A stretch of DNA of 64,000 nt from Ignavibacteriota bacterium (GCA_016218085.1 JACREY010000022.1:83832-147831); one strand, 5' to 3'; counted from the stretch's first letter, positions 1-9,411 are shown. Notes: generated from the sequence alone by a model not told the origin. A program made the numbers and translations.

Positions 1-728
1 GCTCCGCCTGAATTCATAAAGCTCCCTGTATCCTTTGCCGTGTATGCAAAATTACCTTTCGAATCTGATATGAAATTATATGCTTCTATATCCGCATAAT
101 GCTTCTGCTCGCTTTCGCCGATTACCAGGCAGGCAAAACCATCGGACTTTGCAATATAATATGGCTTCCCTGCTTTTGTGAATCCGATTTTTCCGATTGG
201 CTCTCCTTCGTACGGTATTTTTCCGAATTCGCAAAGAACTATTTCATTATATTCCTTTCCTTTTGAAAAGCTTCCGCCTTTAAAATCATAACTTGTGATA
301 AAAGCTTTACCCTTATCGTTGCAAAGGAAATATATTTTTCCGGCATTAAAAGCAAGCTCAGAACTTATGTATTCGTATTGCAGTTCCTGCTTTCCGTTTC
401 TTAAAAAATAGTAGTTGTAGGTTGTATCGTTTATTTTCTTGTTTGCAGTCGTATAGTAATTTCCGTTCTCATCAAAAACAGCGGAGAAATAATCGATGTA
501 GTCATACCAGTCCGTATTTCCTTTGTTGCTCATAACCATGTTTCCCGGATTTCTTGTAGAATCATAAACCATATAAAGATATGTTCCGGTTTTTTCGTCA
601 TAGGTGAAAGAATAGGGATCAGCTTCATTAATGTTTTCAAATTTTACCAGCGTCTTTTCAGATATAACCTGTGAATTTACTGCAAAAGGAAGAATAATCA
701 TCAAAAATAAAAAGAATGCGTTTTTCAT
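1..728 (-). CDS. Secreted protein of unknown function, 3' end outside the window
   Basis: An uninterrupted minus-strand frame of 242 codons starts at an ATG at 726-728 and runs off the left edge, so the C-terminus is missing. The N-terminus (MKNAFFLFLMIILPFAVNSQ) is a clear signal peptide with a probable cleavage after NSQ. The mature part has recurring short strand-turn units with aromatic residues (for example YDEKTGTYLYMVYD, FDENGNYYTT, FTKAGKPYYIAKSD), which looks like a beta-propeller or WD40-like repeat protein; that fold is inference. A T9SS sorting domain, if there is one, would lie beyond the window. It is divergent from the lipoprotein gene at 896, with the shared intergenic region at 729-895. 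I do not recognise the family. Confidence 0.75.
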   Translation of the reverse strand, partial: MKNAFFLFLMIILPFAVNSQVISEKTLVKFENINEADPYSFTYDEKTGTYLYMVYDSTRNPGNMVMSNKGNTDWYDYIDYFSAVFDENGNYYTTANKKINDTTYNYYFLRNGKQELQYEYISSELAFNAGKIYFLCNDKGKAFITSYDFKGGSFSKGKEYNEIVLCEFGKIPYEGEPIGKIGFTKAGKPYYIAKSDGFACLVIGESEQKHYADIEAYNFISDSKGNFAYTAKDTGSFMNSGG

Positions 729-813
729 ATTAAGTTATAGTTAAATTAATTATTAAGCAATTAAGTGAAATTAGATTCTTGTTTCAATACATAATGGTAA
801 TACTAATTTTGCA

Positions 814-819
814 TATAAT
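814..819 (+). promoter_or_regulatory. Possible -10 hexamer TATAAT upstream of lipoprotein gene
   Basis: A perfect TATAAT lies 76 nt before the preferred ATG of the lipoprotein gene at 896. No convincing -35 hexamer is present at 16-18 nt spacing, so this is a weak call based on one box. Confidence 0.25.
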
Positions 820-895
820 AGTTCCTGAGGATTAAACCTTTTGAAATTTTATTTTGTCTATAAATAAAACTTTACAAACTAAAAATATTTCAGTC

Positions 896-1861
896 ATGAA
901 AAAAATAGTAAATTATTCTGCAGTAGCACTCGTTTTTCTCTTATCAATTTTCTTATCGAGCTGCAACAAAGACAACTCAGTCGAGCCCACAGAACTTACA
1001 GACGAACAGTTTATGCAACTGGTGATAAACAGCGGATACAGCGGGACAGTAACTGATGAAGACAATTTAATGTCTCAGGAAATTTCTGACCTTGACACAG
1101 GGGCAGTTTCCGATGACGGTGGTTCATTATCCCCTATCGATACACTGAAGAAATGGGGAAGAAAAATCACCGGGGTAAATGTTAATTATCAGATTACGGG
1201 AAATGATTCTCTGAAATATATTGCAGTAACAAGAACTATTTCAGGTAATTATATAATTATCGGTTATGTTGGCGGTGTCTTGCAAACAATTACCAAGCCT
1301 TATAAAGAAGTACTGAACAGAAATATAGTTTTTAAAAGAATTGACAGAAGCCCGAAGCCGAGATATAACTGGAGAGTTTATCAGGTGTCAAATTTGAGTG
1401 GAGGAACTACCGAACCTCAGGTAGGCAGCCAGCACGAGCAGATTAACAAGGTTGAAGTTTATAAAAACGGTGCTTCAACGCCGGCTTACACTATCATAGG
1501 ACCCGAATTCCAGAATTCATACTGGACGACTATGAGATTCGGCGGCGCAGGAATCCCGGTATTCAGCAGAGGCGACCAGGTACACGTTAAAATTTATGTT
1601 AATTCAACATCACCAACTCCGAACGATATAGTAGCCTTCCACTGGGCAAGAAATTCATTCGGATTCCACAGAGTGCCCTTTGCGTATGAAGGAATGAGCG
1701 GAACTGACAGAGTATACTCAAAGACATATACAATTTATAATCAGCACAAGTATGGAAATCATAATGCCTACTTCAGTGCATCGACTCACGAATCGCTCTA
1801 TGATGATGATGTGACTAAATTTGCATCTACTGAAGTCGGGATACCATACAGAATCCAATAA
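896..1861 (+). CDS. Lipoprotein of unknown function
   Basis: Predicted 321-aa exported lipoprotein. I prefer the ATG at 896 over the in-frame TTG at 854 because the protein then begins MKKIVNYSAVALVF and reaches the lipobox LSSC near residue 23, a textbook lipoprotein signal peptide. The first part of the mature chain is acidic and low in complexity (a linker of roughly 70 residues), as is usual for surface lipoproteins. The rest is rich in Tyr, Gly and Asn with probable beta strands. No catalytic motif or known domain was recognised. It stands alone between a divergent gene and a strong terminator, so it is probably monocistronic. Confidence 0.8.
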   Translation: MKKIVNYSAVALVFLLSIFLSSCNKDNSVEPTELTDEQFMQLVINSGYSGTVTDEDNLMSQEISDLDTGAVSDDGGSLSPIDTLKKWGRKITGVNVNYQITGNDSLKYIAVTRTISGNYIIIGYVGGVLQTITKPYKEVLNRNIVFKRIDRSPKPRYNWRVYQVSNLSGGTTEPQVGSQHEQINKVEVYKNGASTPAYTIIGPEFQNSYWTTMRFGGAGIPVFSRGDQVHVKIYVNSTSPTPNDIVAFHWARNSFGFHRVPFAYEGMSGTDRVYSKTYTIYNQHKYGNHNAYFSASTHESLYDDDVTKFASTEVGIPYRIQ

Positions 1862-1878
1862 CTAATCCCGTAACCCCA

Positions 1879-1910
1879 AAAAAGCCCGCATAAAAGCGGG
1901 CTTTTTTTTT
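1879..1910 (+). terminator. Rho-independent terminator after the lipoprotein gene
   Basis: An 8-bp stem AAGCCCGC / GCGGGCTT (1882-1889 with 1896-1903) and a 6-nt loop are followed by a run of T to 1910. It starts about 20 nt after the stop of the lipoprotein gene. Confidence 0.9.
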
Positions 1911-2043
1911 ATTTTATTTTTCTTCTGTATAGATTTGTGCAATTTAAAAACCATAGAATAAACAAATAATATTCAGTAAATTTAATAATATTCGGAATAT
2001 TAAAATGTACTAAATAATATTTGAAAAGAAAGAATTCGATTAA

Positions 2044-2880
2044 ATGATAAATTACACTGTAAACTTTTTTGAGCTTGAAATTCTTAAAATCAAAGATATT
2101 AAACTTCACGAAACTACGGAATATAACAGGCTGAGAAATGTATATGACAGGATTGCCGGCAGTAAGCACCTTTTGAATCCTGTGATTGTAGGAAGATACA
2201 ATAAAGACCTGATATTGATTGACGGAGCAAACAGACTAAGTACACTGAAGGAAATCGGCTGTAAACTTGCTATTGCTCAGGTAATAGATTACAGAAATAG
2301 CAAGATTAAACTCAAGAGATGGCATCATCTTGTTTATGGTTTGGATCTGAATCAATTAACTGCAATTTGCGATAATCTTGGATTAAATTATAATTCTGTT
2401 GCACATAAAGTCGGCTCAAAAACACTTAAAGAGAATTTCAATTATATTCTTGCCTCGGATATAAATAAAAATAAATCCCTATTAATCGGACTTCCGAAAA
2501 ATTTCAGGAAGATGATTGAGACTTTAAATTTGTTTACAAAATCGTATTTTAACGTTTACAGTTTTGACAGGTCTGAAGAGGAAATCACAATCAGCGACCT
2601 CAGGAAATATACGAGAAAAGAAGGAACTCTCATTGAGTTTCCTTGTTTTACAAAAAAGCAGATTGTTCAGATTGCTGACAATCACGACAGGGTACCGGCT
2701 GGCATAACCAGGCACATACTCGACAACAGGGTTTTACACGTGCGATATGAACTTGAAAAGCTGAAAGACGACAGGAATATTGAAAAACTTCAGACAGAAC
2801 TTGAAAAATATTTAATAAGCAAAATAGATAAAAACAAAGTAAGGCAGTACCGCGAATCCGTTATAGTCTTCGACGAATAA
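2044..2880 (+). CDS. ParB/sulfiredoxin-fold protein, SbnI/SerK-like
   Basis: 278 aa. Residues about 14-90 show a ParB N-terminal/sulfiredoxin-like core: a conserved loop (HLLNPVIVGRY), then LILIDGANRLSTLKEIG, which corresponds to the DGxxR box of this fold. The C-terminal third has VPAGITRHILDNRVLHVRYELEKL, a pattern I associate with the SbnI/SerK free-serine-kinase branch rather than with chromosome-partitioning ParB. There is no helix-turn-helix ParB middle region or dimer tail, and no ParA neighbour, so a partition role is unlikely. The stop codon directly abuts the ATG of the LolC/E-like permease, which implies co-transcription. The biochemical activity (serine kinase, nucleotide-binding regulator) is inference. 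Confidence 0.65.
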   Translation: MINYTVNFFELEILKIKDIKLHETTEYNRLRNVYDRIAGSKHLLNPVIVGRYNKDLILIDGANRLSTLKEIGCKLAIAQVIDYRNSKIKLKRWHHLVYGLDLNQLTAICDNLGLNYNSVAHKVGSKTLKENFNYILASDINKNKSLLIGLPKNFRKMIETLNLFTKSYFNVYSFDRSEEEITISDLRKYTRKEGTLIEFPCFTKKQIVQIADNHDRVPAGITRHILDNRVLHVRYELEKLKDDRNIEKLQTELEKYLISKIDKNKVRQYRESVIVFDE

Positions 2881-4107
2881 ATGAATACAGAATTTTTCAT
2901 AGCAAAGAGATATTTGTTTTCAAAAAGAAAGGTAAGCTTTATTACTGTGATTTCAGCTATCTCAGTAATTGGGGTCACTATCGGAGTTGCAGCCATGATA
3001 ATTGTACTTTCTGTTTTCAACGGATTCCACCAAAAGGTTTCCTCGATTCTCATTGGCTTTGACCCTCACATTCGCATAGAATCAAAAGCCGGACCAAAGA
3101 TGGATAAATATGAAAATGTTCTTGGAAGTATAAAAAGTATGGGGATTTCGAATTCATCCCCTTTCACTATGAATAAAGGAATGCTGACGAAGAAGAATTC
3201 CAATAAAGTCATATTTATAAAAGGTGTAGACGAAGAAAGCGTGGATAAAGTTTCCGGTGTAAAGGAAATTACAGAACTGGGTGAATTTGATCTGAAAAAC
3301 GACGGGGACTTCGGCGGAATAGTCCTGGGACTGGCTCTTGCTGACCAGCTCAGCTCATATATCGGTGATACAATCACCATACTAAGTCCTGTAGGACTTG
3401 AATATTCACTCACACAGTTCGTCGAACCGATTACAATGGAATTTATTGTCAGGGGTATTTTTGATTCTGATAACCGGGAGTATGATTCAAAGTATGCATA
3501 CATTTCAATTTTAAATGCGCAAAATCTTTTTAAATTGGGTGATGCAGTAAGCGGAATTGAAATCAGGCTGAATGATATCAACAAATCAGACGAAACTAAA
3601 ATCAGTATTCAAAATACACTCGGTGATAAATTTAATATCCTGACCTGGTATGATCTCCATCTTGATTTTTATTCAATTCTGAAAATTGAAAGATGGGTGG
3701 CCTTTATTATTTTAAGCCTGATAATCGCAGTTGCTTCATTTAATATTCTCGGCTCACTAACAATGACCGTTATTGAGAAAAAACGTGATATTGGAATACT
3801 GAAAGCAATGGGTGCATCGGACAATACCATAACAAGAATTTTCCTTTTCGAGGGGTTTGTCGTGGGACTGATAGGAATGCTCGCAGGTTCATTTATCGGT
3901 GCAGGAGTAATTCTTGCACAAAAGTATTTTGAGTTTTATACTCTAGATTCAGCAGTATTCAAAATAAATGCTCTTCCGGTGGTGATTAATATAACAGATT
4001 TCATTTTTGTTTCTCTTGCTGCACTTCTGCTGTGTTTCCTTGCCTCATTATATCCTGCAAGGCGTGCTGCAAAGCTGAATCCCGTAGAATCAATAAGATG
4101 GGAATAA
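2881..4107 (+). CDS. lolC: LolC/LolE-family ABC transporter permease
   Basis: 408 aa, inner-membrane permease of the lipoprotein-releasing (Lol) transporter, which extracts mature lipoproteins from the inner membrane for delivery to the outer membrane. Architecture fits LolC/E: one transmembrane helix at about residues 20-45 (VISAISVIGVTIGVAAMIIV), a large periplasmic MacB-like domain at about 46-260, then three C-terminal helices (FtsX domain) with the family-typical EKKRDIGILKAMGA coupling segment between the second and third helices. Ends with the usual PARRAAKLNPVESIRWE tail. The matching ATPase follows 20 nt downstream. A single permease is typical outside gammaproteobacteria, so it may form a homodimer; whether it is best called C or E cannot be decided. 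Confidence 0.9.
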   Translation: MNTEFFIAKRYLFSKRKVSFITVISAISVIGVTIGVAAMIIVLSVFNGFHQKVSSILIGFDPHIRIESKAGPKMDKYENVLGSIKSMGISNSSPFTMNKGMLTKKNSNKVIFIKGVDEESVDKVSGVKEITELGEFDLKNDGDFGGIVLGLALADQLSSYIGDTITILSPVGLEYSLTQFVEPITMEFIVRGIFDSDNREYDSKYAYISILNAQNLFKLGDAVSGIEIRLNDINKSDETKISIQNTLGDKFNILTWYDLHLDFYSILKIERWVAFIILSLIIAVASFNILGSLTMTVIEKKRDIGILKAMGASDNTITRIFLFEGFVVGLIGMLAGSFIGAGVILAQKYFEFYTLDSAVFKINALPVVINITDFIFVSLAALLLCFLASLYPARRAAKLNPVESIRWE

Positions 4108-4127
4108 ATTATAATTAAATTATTTTA

Positions 4128-4805
4128 ATGGAAAAAGATATATTATTTGAGATTTCGGATATTAAAAAATCGTACAAGATTACGAAGCAAAATACTCTTA
4201 ATGTTCTGAAAGGAATTAACCTGAAAGTATATAAGGGTGAAATTGCTGCAATTGTAGGGAAATCAGGTGCAGGAAAAAGTACCCTGCTTCATATCCTCGG
4301 CACGCTCGACAGACCTGATTCAGGACAGTTTATATTCGAGGGAAACGATGTATTTTCTTTTTCCGATAAGCAGCTTGCTGAATTCCGTGCTAAAGAAATA
4401 GGTTTCATTTTCCAGTTCCATCACCTACTTCCTGAATTCAGCGCTATTGAAAATGTTCAGATTGCCTCAATGATTTCCGGAAATAAAGATAAAAAGAATG
4501 CACACAGGATTCTGAAGGAAGTTGGTCTTGAAGAAAGAGAAAACCATAAACCTTCGGAACTTTCAGGCGGAGAGGCGCAGAGGGTTGCAATTGCCAGAGC
4601 ACTTATAAACTCCCCTAGAATTATCCTCGCGGATGAACCGACGGGAAATCTCGATACGGAGAATGCAGAATCAGTGATAGACCTGATTTTTGAACTCAGA
4701 AAAAAATTCAACCAAACGTATCTGATTGTCACCCATAACGAGGAATTCGCACAAAGATGTGACAGAATAATAAAAATATCTGACGGTAAAATAACAGACA
4801 GCTGA
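4128..4805 (+). CDS. lolD: LolD-like lipoprotein-releasing ABC ATPase
   Basis: 225-aa ABC ATPase of the LolD/MacB-type subfamily. Visible motifs: Walker A GKSGAGKST at about residues 44-52, Q-loop (FQFHHLLPEFSAIENV, typical of LolD), signature LSGGEAQRVAIARAL, Walker B IILADEPTGNLD, and the switch His in VTHNEE. It lies 20 nt downstream of the LolC/E-type permease and almost certainly powers it. Length and motif set are those of a complete LolD. It is followed by a 91-nt gap before pstB, so the Lol genes may form a unit of their own with the upstream SbnI-like gene. Confidence 0.93.
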   Translation: MEKDILFEISDIKKSYKITKQNTLNVLKGINLKVYKGEIAAIVGKSGAGKSTLLHILGTLDRPDSGQFIFEGNDVFSFSDKQLAEFRAKEIGFIFQFHHLLPEFSAIENVQIASMISGNKDKKNAHRILKEVGLEERENHKPSELSGGEAQRVAIARALINSPRIILADEPTGNLDTENAESVIDLIFELRKKFNQTYLIVTHNEEFAQRCDRIIKISDGKITDS

Positions 4806-4896
4806 TTTTTAACAGTTTATTAATATAAGAATAAGGAATAATTTCTTAATTTTTTGTATATTTAAAGGTTTACTTAAGAAAATATATTTATACATT

Positions 4897-5655
4897 TTGC
4901 AAAATATTAAAATCGAGACCGAAAAATTAAGCCTTTTTTACGGAAAAGTTCAGGCACTGAATAACATTTCTTTAAATATTGAAGAAAAGAAAATTACAGC
5001 ACTGATAGGTCCTTCAGGTTGCGGAAAATCTACTTACCTCAGGACTTTAAACAGAATGAATGACCTCATACCTGATGTTAATATTACCGGAACGGTAAAA
5101 ATTGATGGAATAGATATTTACGGAAAAAAAATTGATGTAGTAAAACTTAGAAGAAGAGTCGGAATGGTTTTTCAAAAATCAAATGCATTTCCGAAAACCG
5201 TTTATGATAACGTTGCTTATGGTCCTAAGATAAACGGAGTAAAAAGCAAAAAAATGCTAGATGAAATAGTGGAGACAAGCTTAAAACGCGCTGCAATCTG
5301 GGATGAAGTCAAGGACAGATTGAATGAATTTGCTTACAGCCTTTCCGGAGGACAGCAGCAGAGAATCTGTATAGCCAGAGCCCTTGCCGTAAATCCTGAA
5401 ATAATATTAATGGATGAACCTGCAAGTGCACTTGACCCAATTTCTACTTCAAAGATTGAGGAATTGATCTTTGAACTTAAGAAATCAATAACTATAGTAA
5501 TTGTTACCCATAACCTTCAGCAAGCGGCAAGAGTCAGCGACTTCTGTGCATTTTTTCTATCAGGTGAAATTATCGAATTCGACCCGACCAGAAAAATGTT
5601 TATGTCTCCGAAAGATGAAAGAACGCAAAATTATATTACAGGAAAGTTCGGATAA
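4897..5655 (+). CDS. pstB: Phosphate ABC transporter ATPase PstB
   Basis: 252-aa ATPase that energises high-affinity phosphate import and takes part in Pho signalling. Walker [10 protein letters not shown], PstB-typical [37 protein letters not shown], signature [16 protein letters not shown] and Walker [13 protein letters not shown] are all present; the residues at and after the D-loop ([14 protein letters not shown]) match PstB specifically. The start is a TTG at 4897 (reading [11 protein letters not shown]); no ATG is available upstream without breaking the family N-terminus. PstS, PstC and PstA are not in the window, so the membrane part must be encoded elsewhere. phoU follows after 24 nt. 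Confidence 0.95.
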   Translation: MQNIKIETEKLSLFYGKVQALNNISLNIEEKKITALIGPSGCGKSTYLRTLNRMNDLIPDVNITGTVKIDGIDIYGKKIDVVKLRRRVGMVFQKSNAFPKTVYDNVAYGPKINGVKSKKMLDEIVETSLKRAAIWDEVKDRLNEFAYSLSGGQQQRICIARALAVNPEIILMDEPASALDPISTSKIEELIFELKKSITIVIVTHNLQQAARVSDFCAFFLSGEIIEFDPTRKMFMSPKDERTQNYITGKFG

Positions 5656-5679
5656 TTTTTAAAAATAAAATTAAATGAA

Positions 5680-6372
5680 ATGTATCAATATCTTGAAGAA
5701 GAATTAGACCTTTTGAAAACAAAGGTAATAAAAATGGGAAGCCTCGTCGAAGAACAGCTCGAATTTGCTGTCAAAAGCCTGTTTGAAGGAAATCTTGAAA
5801 TGGGTAAAATCGTAATTGAGCGTGACAGTAAAGTGGATAAATATGATGTGAAAATTGACAAGCTTTGCCAGAAAATCTTCGCACTCACACAACCGGTAGC
5901 CGTGGATTTGAGACTGATTATGTCTGCACTAAAAATTAACAATGACCTCGAAAGAATGGGCGATATTGCAGTTAACATTGCCGAAAGAGCAGAACCGCTC
6001 GCAAACAATATTGACTTGTTAAAAAGAGTTCAACTTGATATTATGGCTGAGAAAGTAATGACTGTTGTTCAGAAAGCTATCGATTCTTTCGTTAATAATG
6101 ACCACGAAATCGCATTAAGTGTTATAAAATCAGACGATATTATAGATGAAATGGACAGGACTATTTTCTACAAACTGATAGACGAAATGACAAAAGACAG
6201 TTCGCTTGTCAATGCTGGTGCTCACTCGATTTCACTTTTAAGACACCTGGAGCGGCTTGCAGACCACTCTACAAATATAGCCGAAGAAGTCATATTTCTT
6301 GTAGATGCTAAAATAATAAAGCATAAAAACAATCTTGATAATCTCGATATCAAGTCAGAAGAAATAATTTGA
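5680..6372 (+). CDS. phoU: Phosphate signalling protein PhoU
   Basis: 230-aa all-helical PhoU, a negative regulator that links the Pst transporter to the PhoR/PhoB two-component system. Two PhoU three-helix repeats are visible (about residues 15-105 and 118-215); each carries the acidic metal-binding E/DxxxD type motif (ERDSKVDKYD in the first, DDIIDEMDRT in the second) and the family motif DLERMGDIAVNIAERA / HLERLADHSTNIAEEV. It follows pstB by 24 nt. Its TGA stop overlaps the TTG start of the downstream outer-membrane barrel (TTGA at 6369-6372), suggesting translational coupling. Confidence 0.95.
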   Translation: MYQYLEEELDLLKTKVIKMGSLVEEQLEFAVKSLFEGNLEMGKIVIERDSKVDKYDVKIDKLCQKIFALTQPVAVDLRLIMSALKINNDLERMGDIAVNIAERAEPLANNIDLLKRVQLDIMAEKVMTVVQKAIDSFVNNDHEIALSVIKSDDIIDEMDRTIFYKLIDEMTKDSSLVNAGAHSISLLRHLERLADHSTNIAEEVIFLVDAKIIKHKNNLDNLDIKSEEII

Positions 6373-8279
6373 TTCTTAATGCGAATAATATTAACCGCTG
6401 GATATTTTTTTCTGCATTATCATTATTTTTATTGTGCAGCGGCTATTCAGTTTCCCAGCCTGTAAAGAGAGACTCGGTTTACCGAACTCCATTCGATACT
6501 AACAAGATTCGTAATGCTTATATGCTCGATATTAAGTCAGATACTATAGGAGTGAAGGATTTTATCTGGAGCGATAGAAGAAATCTTTCCGAAATAATGA
6601 ATGAGAAAGCAGGATATTTTATTCACTACCTCGGAATAGGTGGAAGAAATCCGATTAATTTCAATAACTTTGACTCCAGGCAGATTGGAATTTTCAAAGA
6701 CGGAGTGCAAATTAACGATAATTATTTCGGCGGATTTGATGAAGAGAATATATCCGTCAGCGAGATTCAGAAAGTGGAAGAGGTTTCAAATATTTCATCA
6801 TTTCTTTACGGTTTTAATTCGACAGGAAAAAGCTTGAACATTATTACCAAAGATGCATTGCAGCCGACTATTTTTTCTCAGTTAAGATACTCTCAGGACA
6901 GGTATGGAGCCTTGTTTGCAGATTTTTCACTTAACATCCCCTTTTCAAAGAAATTTAATTTTATCTTCGGAATAAACAGCCACTTTACGGATGGGTATTA
7001 TCAGAATTCTTCTTATAACGTATGGAGAGGCAGGTTCAAATTTAATTATTATGTTTCGCAAAAGCTTAATATTAAAGCAGCTTTTTGTCATAACGTAACG
7101 AACAGAGGATTGAATGACGGCCTCAAGTATAATACAGATGATACGCTAAAGAGCTCTAATTTTGCAGATGTATATAGTCTCGGACAATATGAAAGAATTT
7201 CCAATTATAATGCAGATATTACTTTTACAGGAAATTTTCTGAATGATAATAATTCTCTGACTAAAATGATATTTTATTCTAATAACACATTAAGAATTCT
7301 CAGGAACGGCGAAAACGGTGTGGATACTGGCGTTTACCTGCATAATGATTATCACTATATTCAATATGGAATTGATTTAAGCCAAAATTTAAGAAAAATA
7401 TTCACAAATGATATCGAAACAAGATTAATGGTTGGAGGTAATGCATATTTTAATTATACCAATAATTCTCTCGCACCATTTTTCAGTATTCCCGGATTTA
7501 GCGATAACATTATTTACGCATACACAAATAATTTTTATTCTTTAAAATCAAAACTTGATTTTATTTTAAGCAAATTGATTTTATCGGGTTCTTACAGAAC
7601 AGATTATATGTATGATGTTTTTCATAATAGCTTTGGTCTGGAAGGTAAATATAAAATAGAAAATAATGCGGACTATTCACTGATGATTAAAGGAGGTTTT
7701 AATTCGACAAACGGAAAAAGTTATTATACAGACAGAGATTATTATGAATTCGGTTTTGAATCACGGTATAAGTCTCTTTACCTTGATGCCTATCAGTATG
7801 CTTTTAAATACGTAAATGCAGGTAATTCGTCATTTTCCCCCGAAAACGGGAATTACACTATTAAACTTCTGACAAAATATTTCGACTTCGGTATAAATGC
7901 GAATTATACATCTGATACTTTATTCCCGAAGATATTTTTAAAATCAGATATTGTTTATCACGATTTTCTTTTTAAAAACAGGCTCGACTTAAGAATTGGA
8001 ATAAGTGCAAAATATTTTTCTGAAGCGCCAATTGTTTCGACCGAACAGCAATTTTACGGGGAAAGTTACACTTATCAGAACGGTAGTTTTATCAGGAAAG
8101 ATTTCTTCAATGTTGATTTTTATATAGGTGCAAGAATAGGGACAGCAAACGTGAACCTAACTATAGCAAATCTATTCGATAAAGTAAACTATACTACCGC
8201 TATTTATCCTTATGATGCACGAGGAGGGTTCCTGAATTCCATTTCAAGATTTACTATCGTCTGGGATTTTAACAGATGA
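6369..8279 (+). CDS. TonB-dependent-receptor-like outer-membrane beta-barrel
   Basis: 636 aa with a signal peptide (WIFFSALSLFLLCSGYSVSQ, about residues 12-31), a plug-like segment at about 60-165 (IGIFKDGVQINDNYFGGFDEENI, then EIQKVEEVSNIS), and roughly 450 residues of alternating aromatic beta strands that end in the usual C-terminal barrel strand (FTIVWDFNR). It is short for a TonB-dependent receptor and I see no clear TonB box or carboxypeptidase-like leader, so a porin-like family with a plug is possible. The TTG start lies inside the phoU stop region (4-nt TTGA overlap), so expression is probably coupled to pstB-phoU. Import of phosphate or a phosphorylated compound is a reasonable guess from context only. 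Confidence 0.75.
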   Translation: MILNANNINRWIFFSALSLFLLCSGYSVSQPVKRDSVYRTPFDTNKIRNAYMLDIKSDTIGVKDFIWSDRRNLSEIMNEKAGYFIHYLGIGGRNPINFNNFDSRQIGIFKDGVQINDNYFGGFDEENISVSEIQKVEEVSNISSFLYGFNSTGKSLNIITKDALQPTIFSQLRYSQDRYGALFADFSLNIPFSKKFNFIFGINSHFTDGYYQNSSYNVWRGRFKFNYYVSQKLNIKAAFCHNVTNRGLNDGLKYNTDDTLKSSNFADVYSLGQYERISNYNADITFTGNFLNDNNSLTKMIFYSNNTLRILRNGENGVDTGVYLHNDYHYIQYGIDLSQNLRKIFTNDIETRLMVGGNAYFNYTNNSLAPFFSIPGFSDNIIYAYTNNFYSLKSKLDFILSKLILSGSYRTDYMYDVFHNSFGLEGKYKIENNADYSLMIKGGFNSTNGKSYYTDRDYYEFGFESRYKSLYLDAYQYAFKYVNAGNSSFSPENGNYTIKLLTKYFDFGINANYTSDTLFPKIFLKSDIVYHDFLFKNRLDLRIGISAKYFSEAPIVSTEQQFYGESYTYQNGSFIRKDFFNVDFYIGARIGTANVNLTIANLFDKVNYTTAIYPYDARGGFLNSISRFTIVWDFNR

Positions 8280-8283
8280 TTTC

Positions 8284-8321
8284 TAAATTATGAATTATGA
8301 ATGCTGAATTATGAATTAAAA
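8284..8321. repeat. Intergenic AT-rich repeat (GAATTATGAAT type)
   Basis: Between two convergent genes lies a stretch of repeated TGAATTATGAAT-like words with internal dyad symmetry. It belongs to the same sequence family as the repeats at 46331, 53952 and 54377 (GAATTCAGAATTCATAATTC words). Confidence 0.6.
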
Positions 8322-8349
8322 GCAATAGCAGGAAGGGTAAACTCAATAA

Positions 8350-9411
8350 TTATTTTTCAGTGAGTAATTTTTCGCAGGCAGCAAAAACTTCTTCCACTCC
8401 GATAGTCTTCATACATTTGAATTCATCTTCACCGGAATATATGCAGGTGGCGGGTTTTGGCGAATTGAAAAAACACGGACTGCATTCAAGTTCTTTTCTT
8501 ACAATAATATGAGAACAGTTCCACGGATATAGTTCTTTGTGATTCGTATATCCGAATATTCCGACGGTAGGTATCCCGAAAGCCGCGGCAGAGTGGAGAA
8601 ATGCCGTGTCATTCGAAACAAATAAATCACAGAATTTCTGCCGCGCCATAGAATCCATGAAATTCTTTGTAGAGGCAATCACTCCCCTGCCTCCCATCAT
8701 TTCATTAATTTCATTGTTAAGTTCGAATTCATTCCCGAATAAAAGTATAAGAGCATTTTTTTCTTCCATCAGCTTTTTCCCGAGCTCTGAATATTTATTT
8801 TTATCCCAGCGCTTGTTAATGTGGTTTTTCAGTAATGCAGAACCTGCGTGAAAACCGACTACTAACTTTTTATCAGGATTAATTTCTTCTATCCATTCCT
8901 TAGCTGCTTTTTCATCTTCGTGGTTCAGAGCGATTTCCATATTTCCGATTTTTTCGTCTTCGGCAATTTTGATAATTTTTTTTACACCCTCGATATTCTG
9001 AAGTACATTGTGCTTATTCTTCACTTCTTCGGCTAAATCAGTATTCAGGAATTCAAGCCTGAAATAATTCGTATGGATATAATGATGTGCCATTCTTTTC
9101 TTTGCGCCAAGCAGGAAATTCAGAATGTTGTATTCATTCCTGTTAGCGGGATATGTGTTTATGGATACATCATATTTCATTTTTCTTATAGCCCTGATTT
9201 CTTTGAGTGATTTAATTTTTGACTGGCGAAGGAAATCGATAAAAAATATTTCATCGAGATAAGGTGACCGGGAATACATTTCTTTCACGGATTTGTACAT
9301 TGCAAGCATATCAATCTGCACACCGGGTAGCTTCTCCCTGAGCAGTTTCAACGCCGGAGAAAACATCAGTGCATCGCCGTTTCCCGATAGTGCATTTATC
9401 AGTATTTTCAT
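8350..9411 (-). CDS. Glycosyltransferase family 9 (heptosyltransferase-like)
   Basis: 353 aa. Starts MKILINALSGNGDALMFSPAL, the GT9 N-terminal pattern in which the GDxL/A segment contacts the acceptor. The C-terminal half has the nucleotide-sugar binding features of the ADP-heptose family: VVGFHAGSA, then LLFGNEFE, then FVSNDTAFLHSAAAFGIPTVGIFG. The conserved D of the SNDTxxxH motif is present. Its ATG overlaps the stop of the upstream YfhO gene by 4 nt, so it is the last gene of the 15985-to-8350 operon. Transfer of heptose or another sugar to an envelope glycan is inferred; the exact donor is not determined. Confidence 0.85.
   Translation of the reverse strand: MKILINALSGNGDALMFSPALKLLREKLPGVQIDMLAMYKSVKEMYSRSPYLDEIFFIDFLRQSKIKSLKEIRAIRKMKYDVSINTYPANRNEYNILNFLLGAKKRMAHHYIHTNYFRLEFLNTDLAEEVKNKHNVLQNIEGVKKIIKIAEDEKIGNMEIALNHEDEKAAKEWIEEINPDKKLVVGFHAGSALLKNHINKRWDKNKYSELGKKLMEEKNALILLFGNEFELNNEINEMMGGRGVIASTKNFMDSMARQKFCDLFVSNDTAFLHSAAAFGIPTVGIFGYTNHKELYPWNCSHIIVRKELECSPCFFNSPKPATCIYSGEDEFKCMKTIGVEEVFAACEKLLTEK

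Noticed and set aside
2044..2880. ParB chromosome partition protein
   Set aside because: No ParA, no parS-like site, no helix-turn-helix centre; the C-terminal part fits the SbnI/SerK-like branch better.
3066..3584. Minus-strand frame of 172 codons inside lolC
   Set aside because: Antisense of a well-supported gene; Ser/Phe/Ile-rich shadow.
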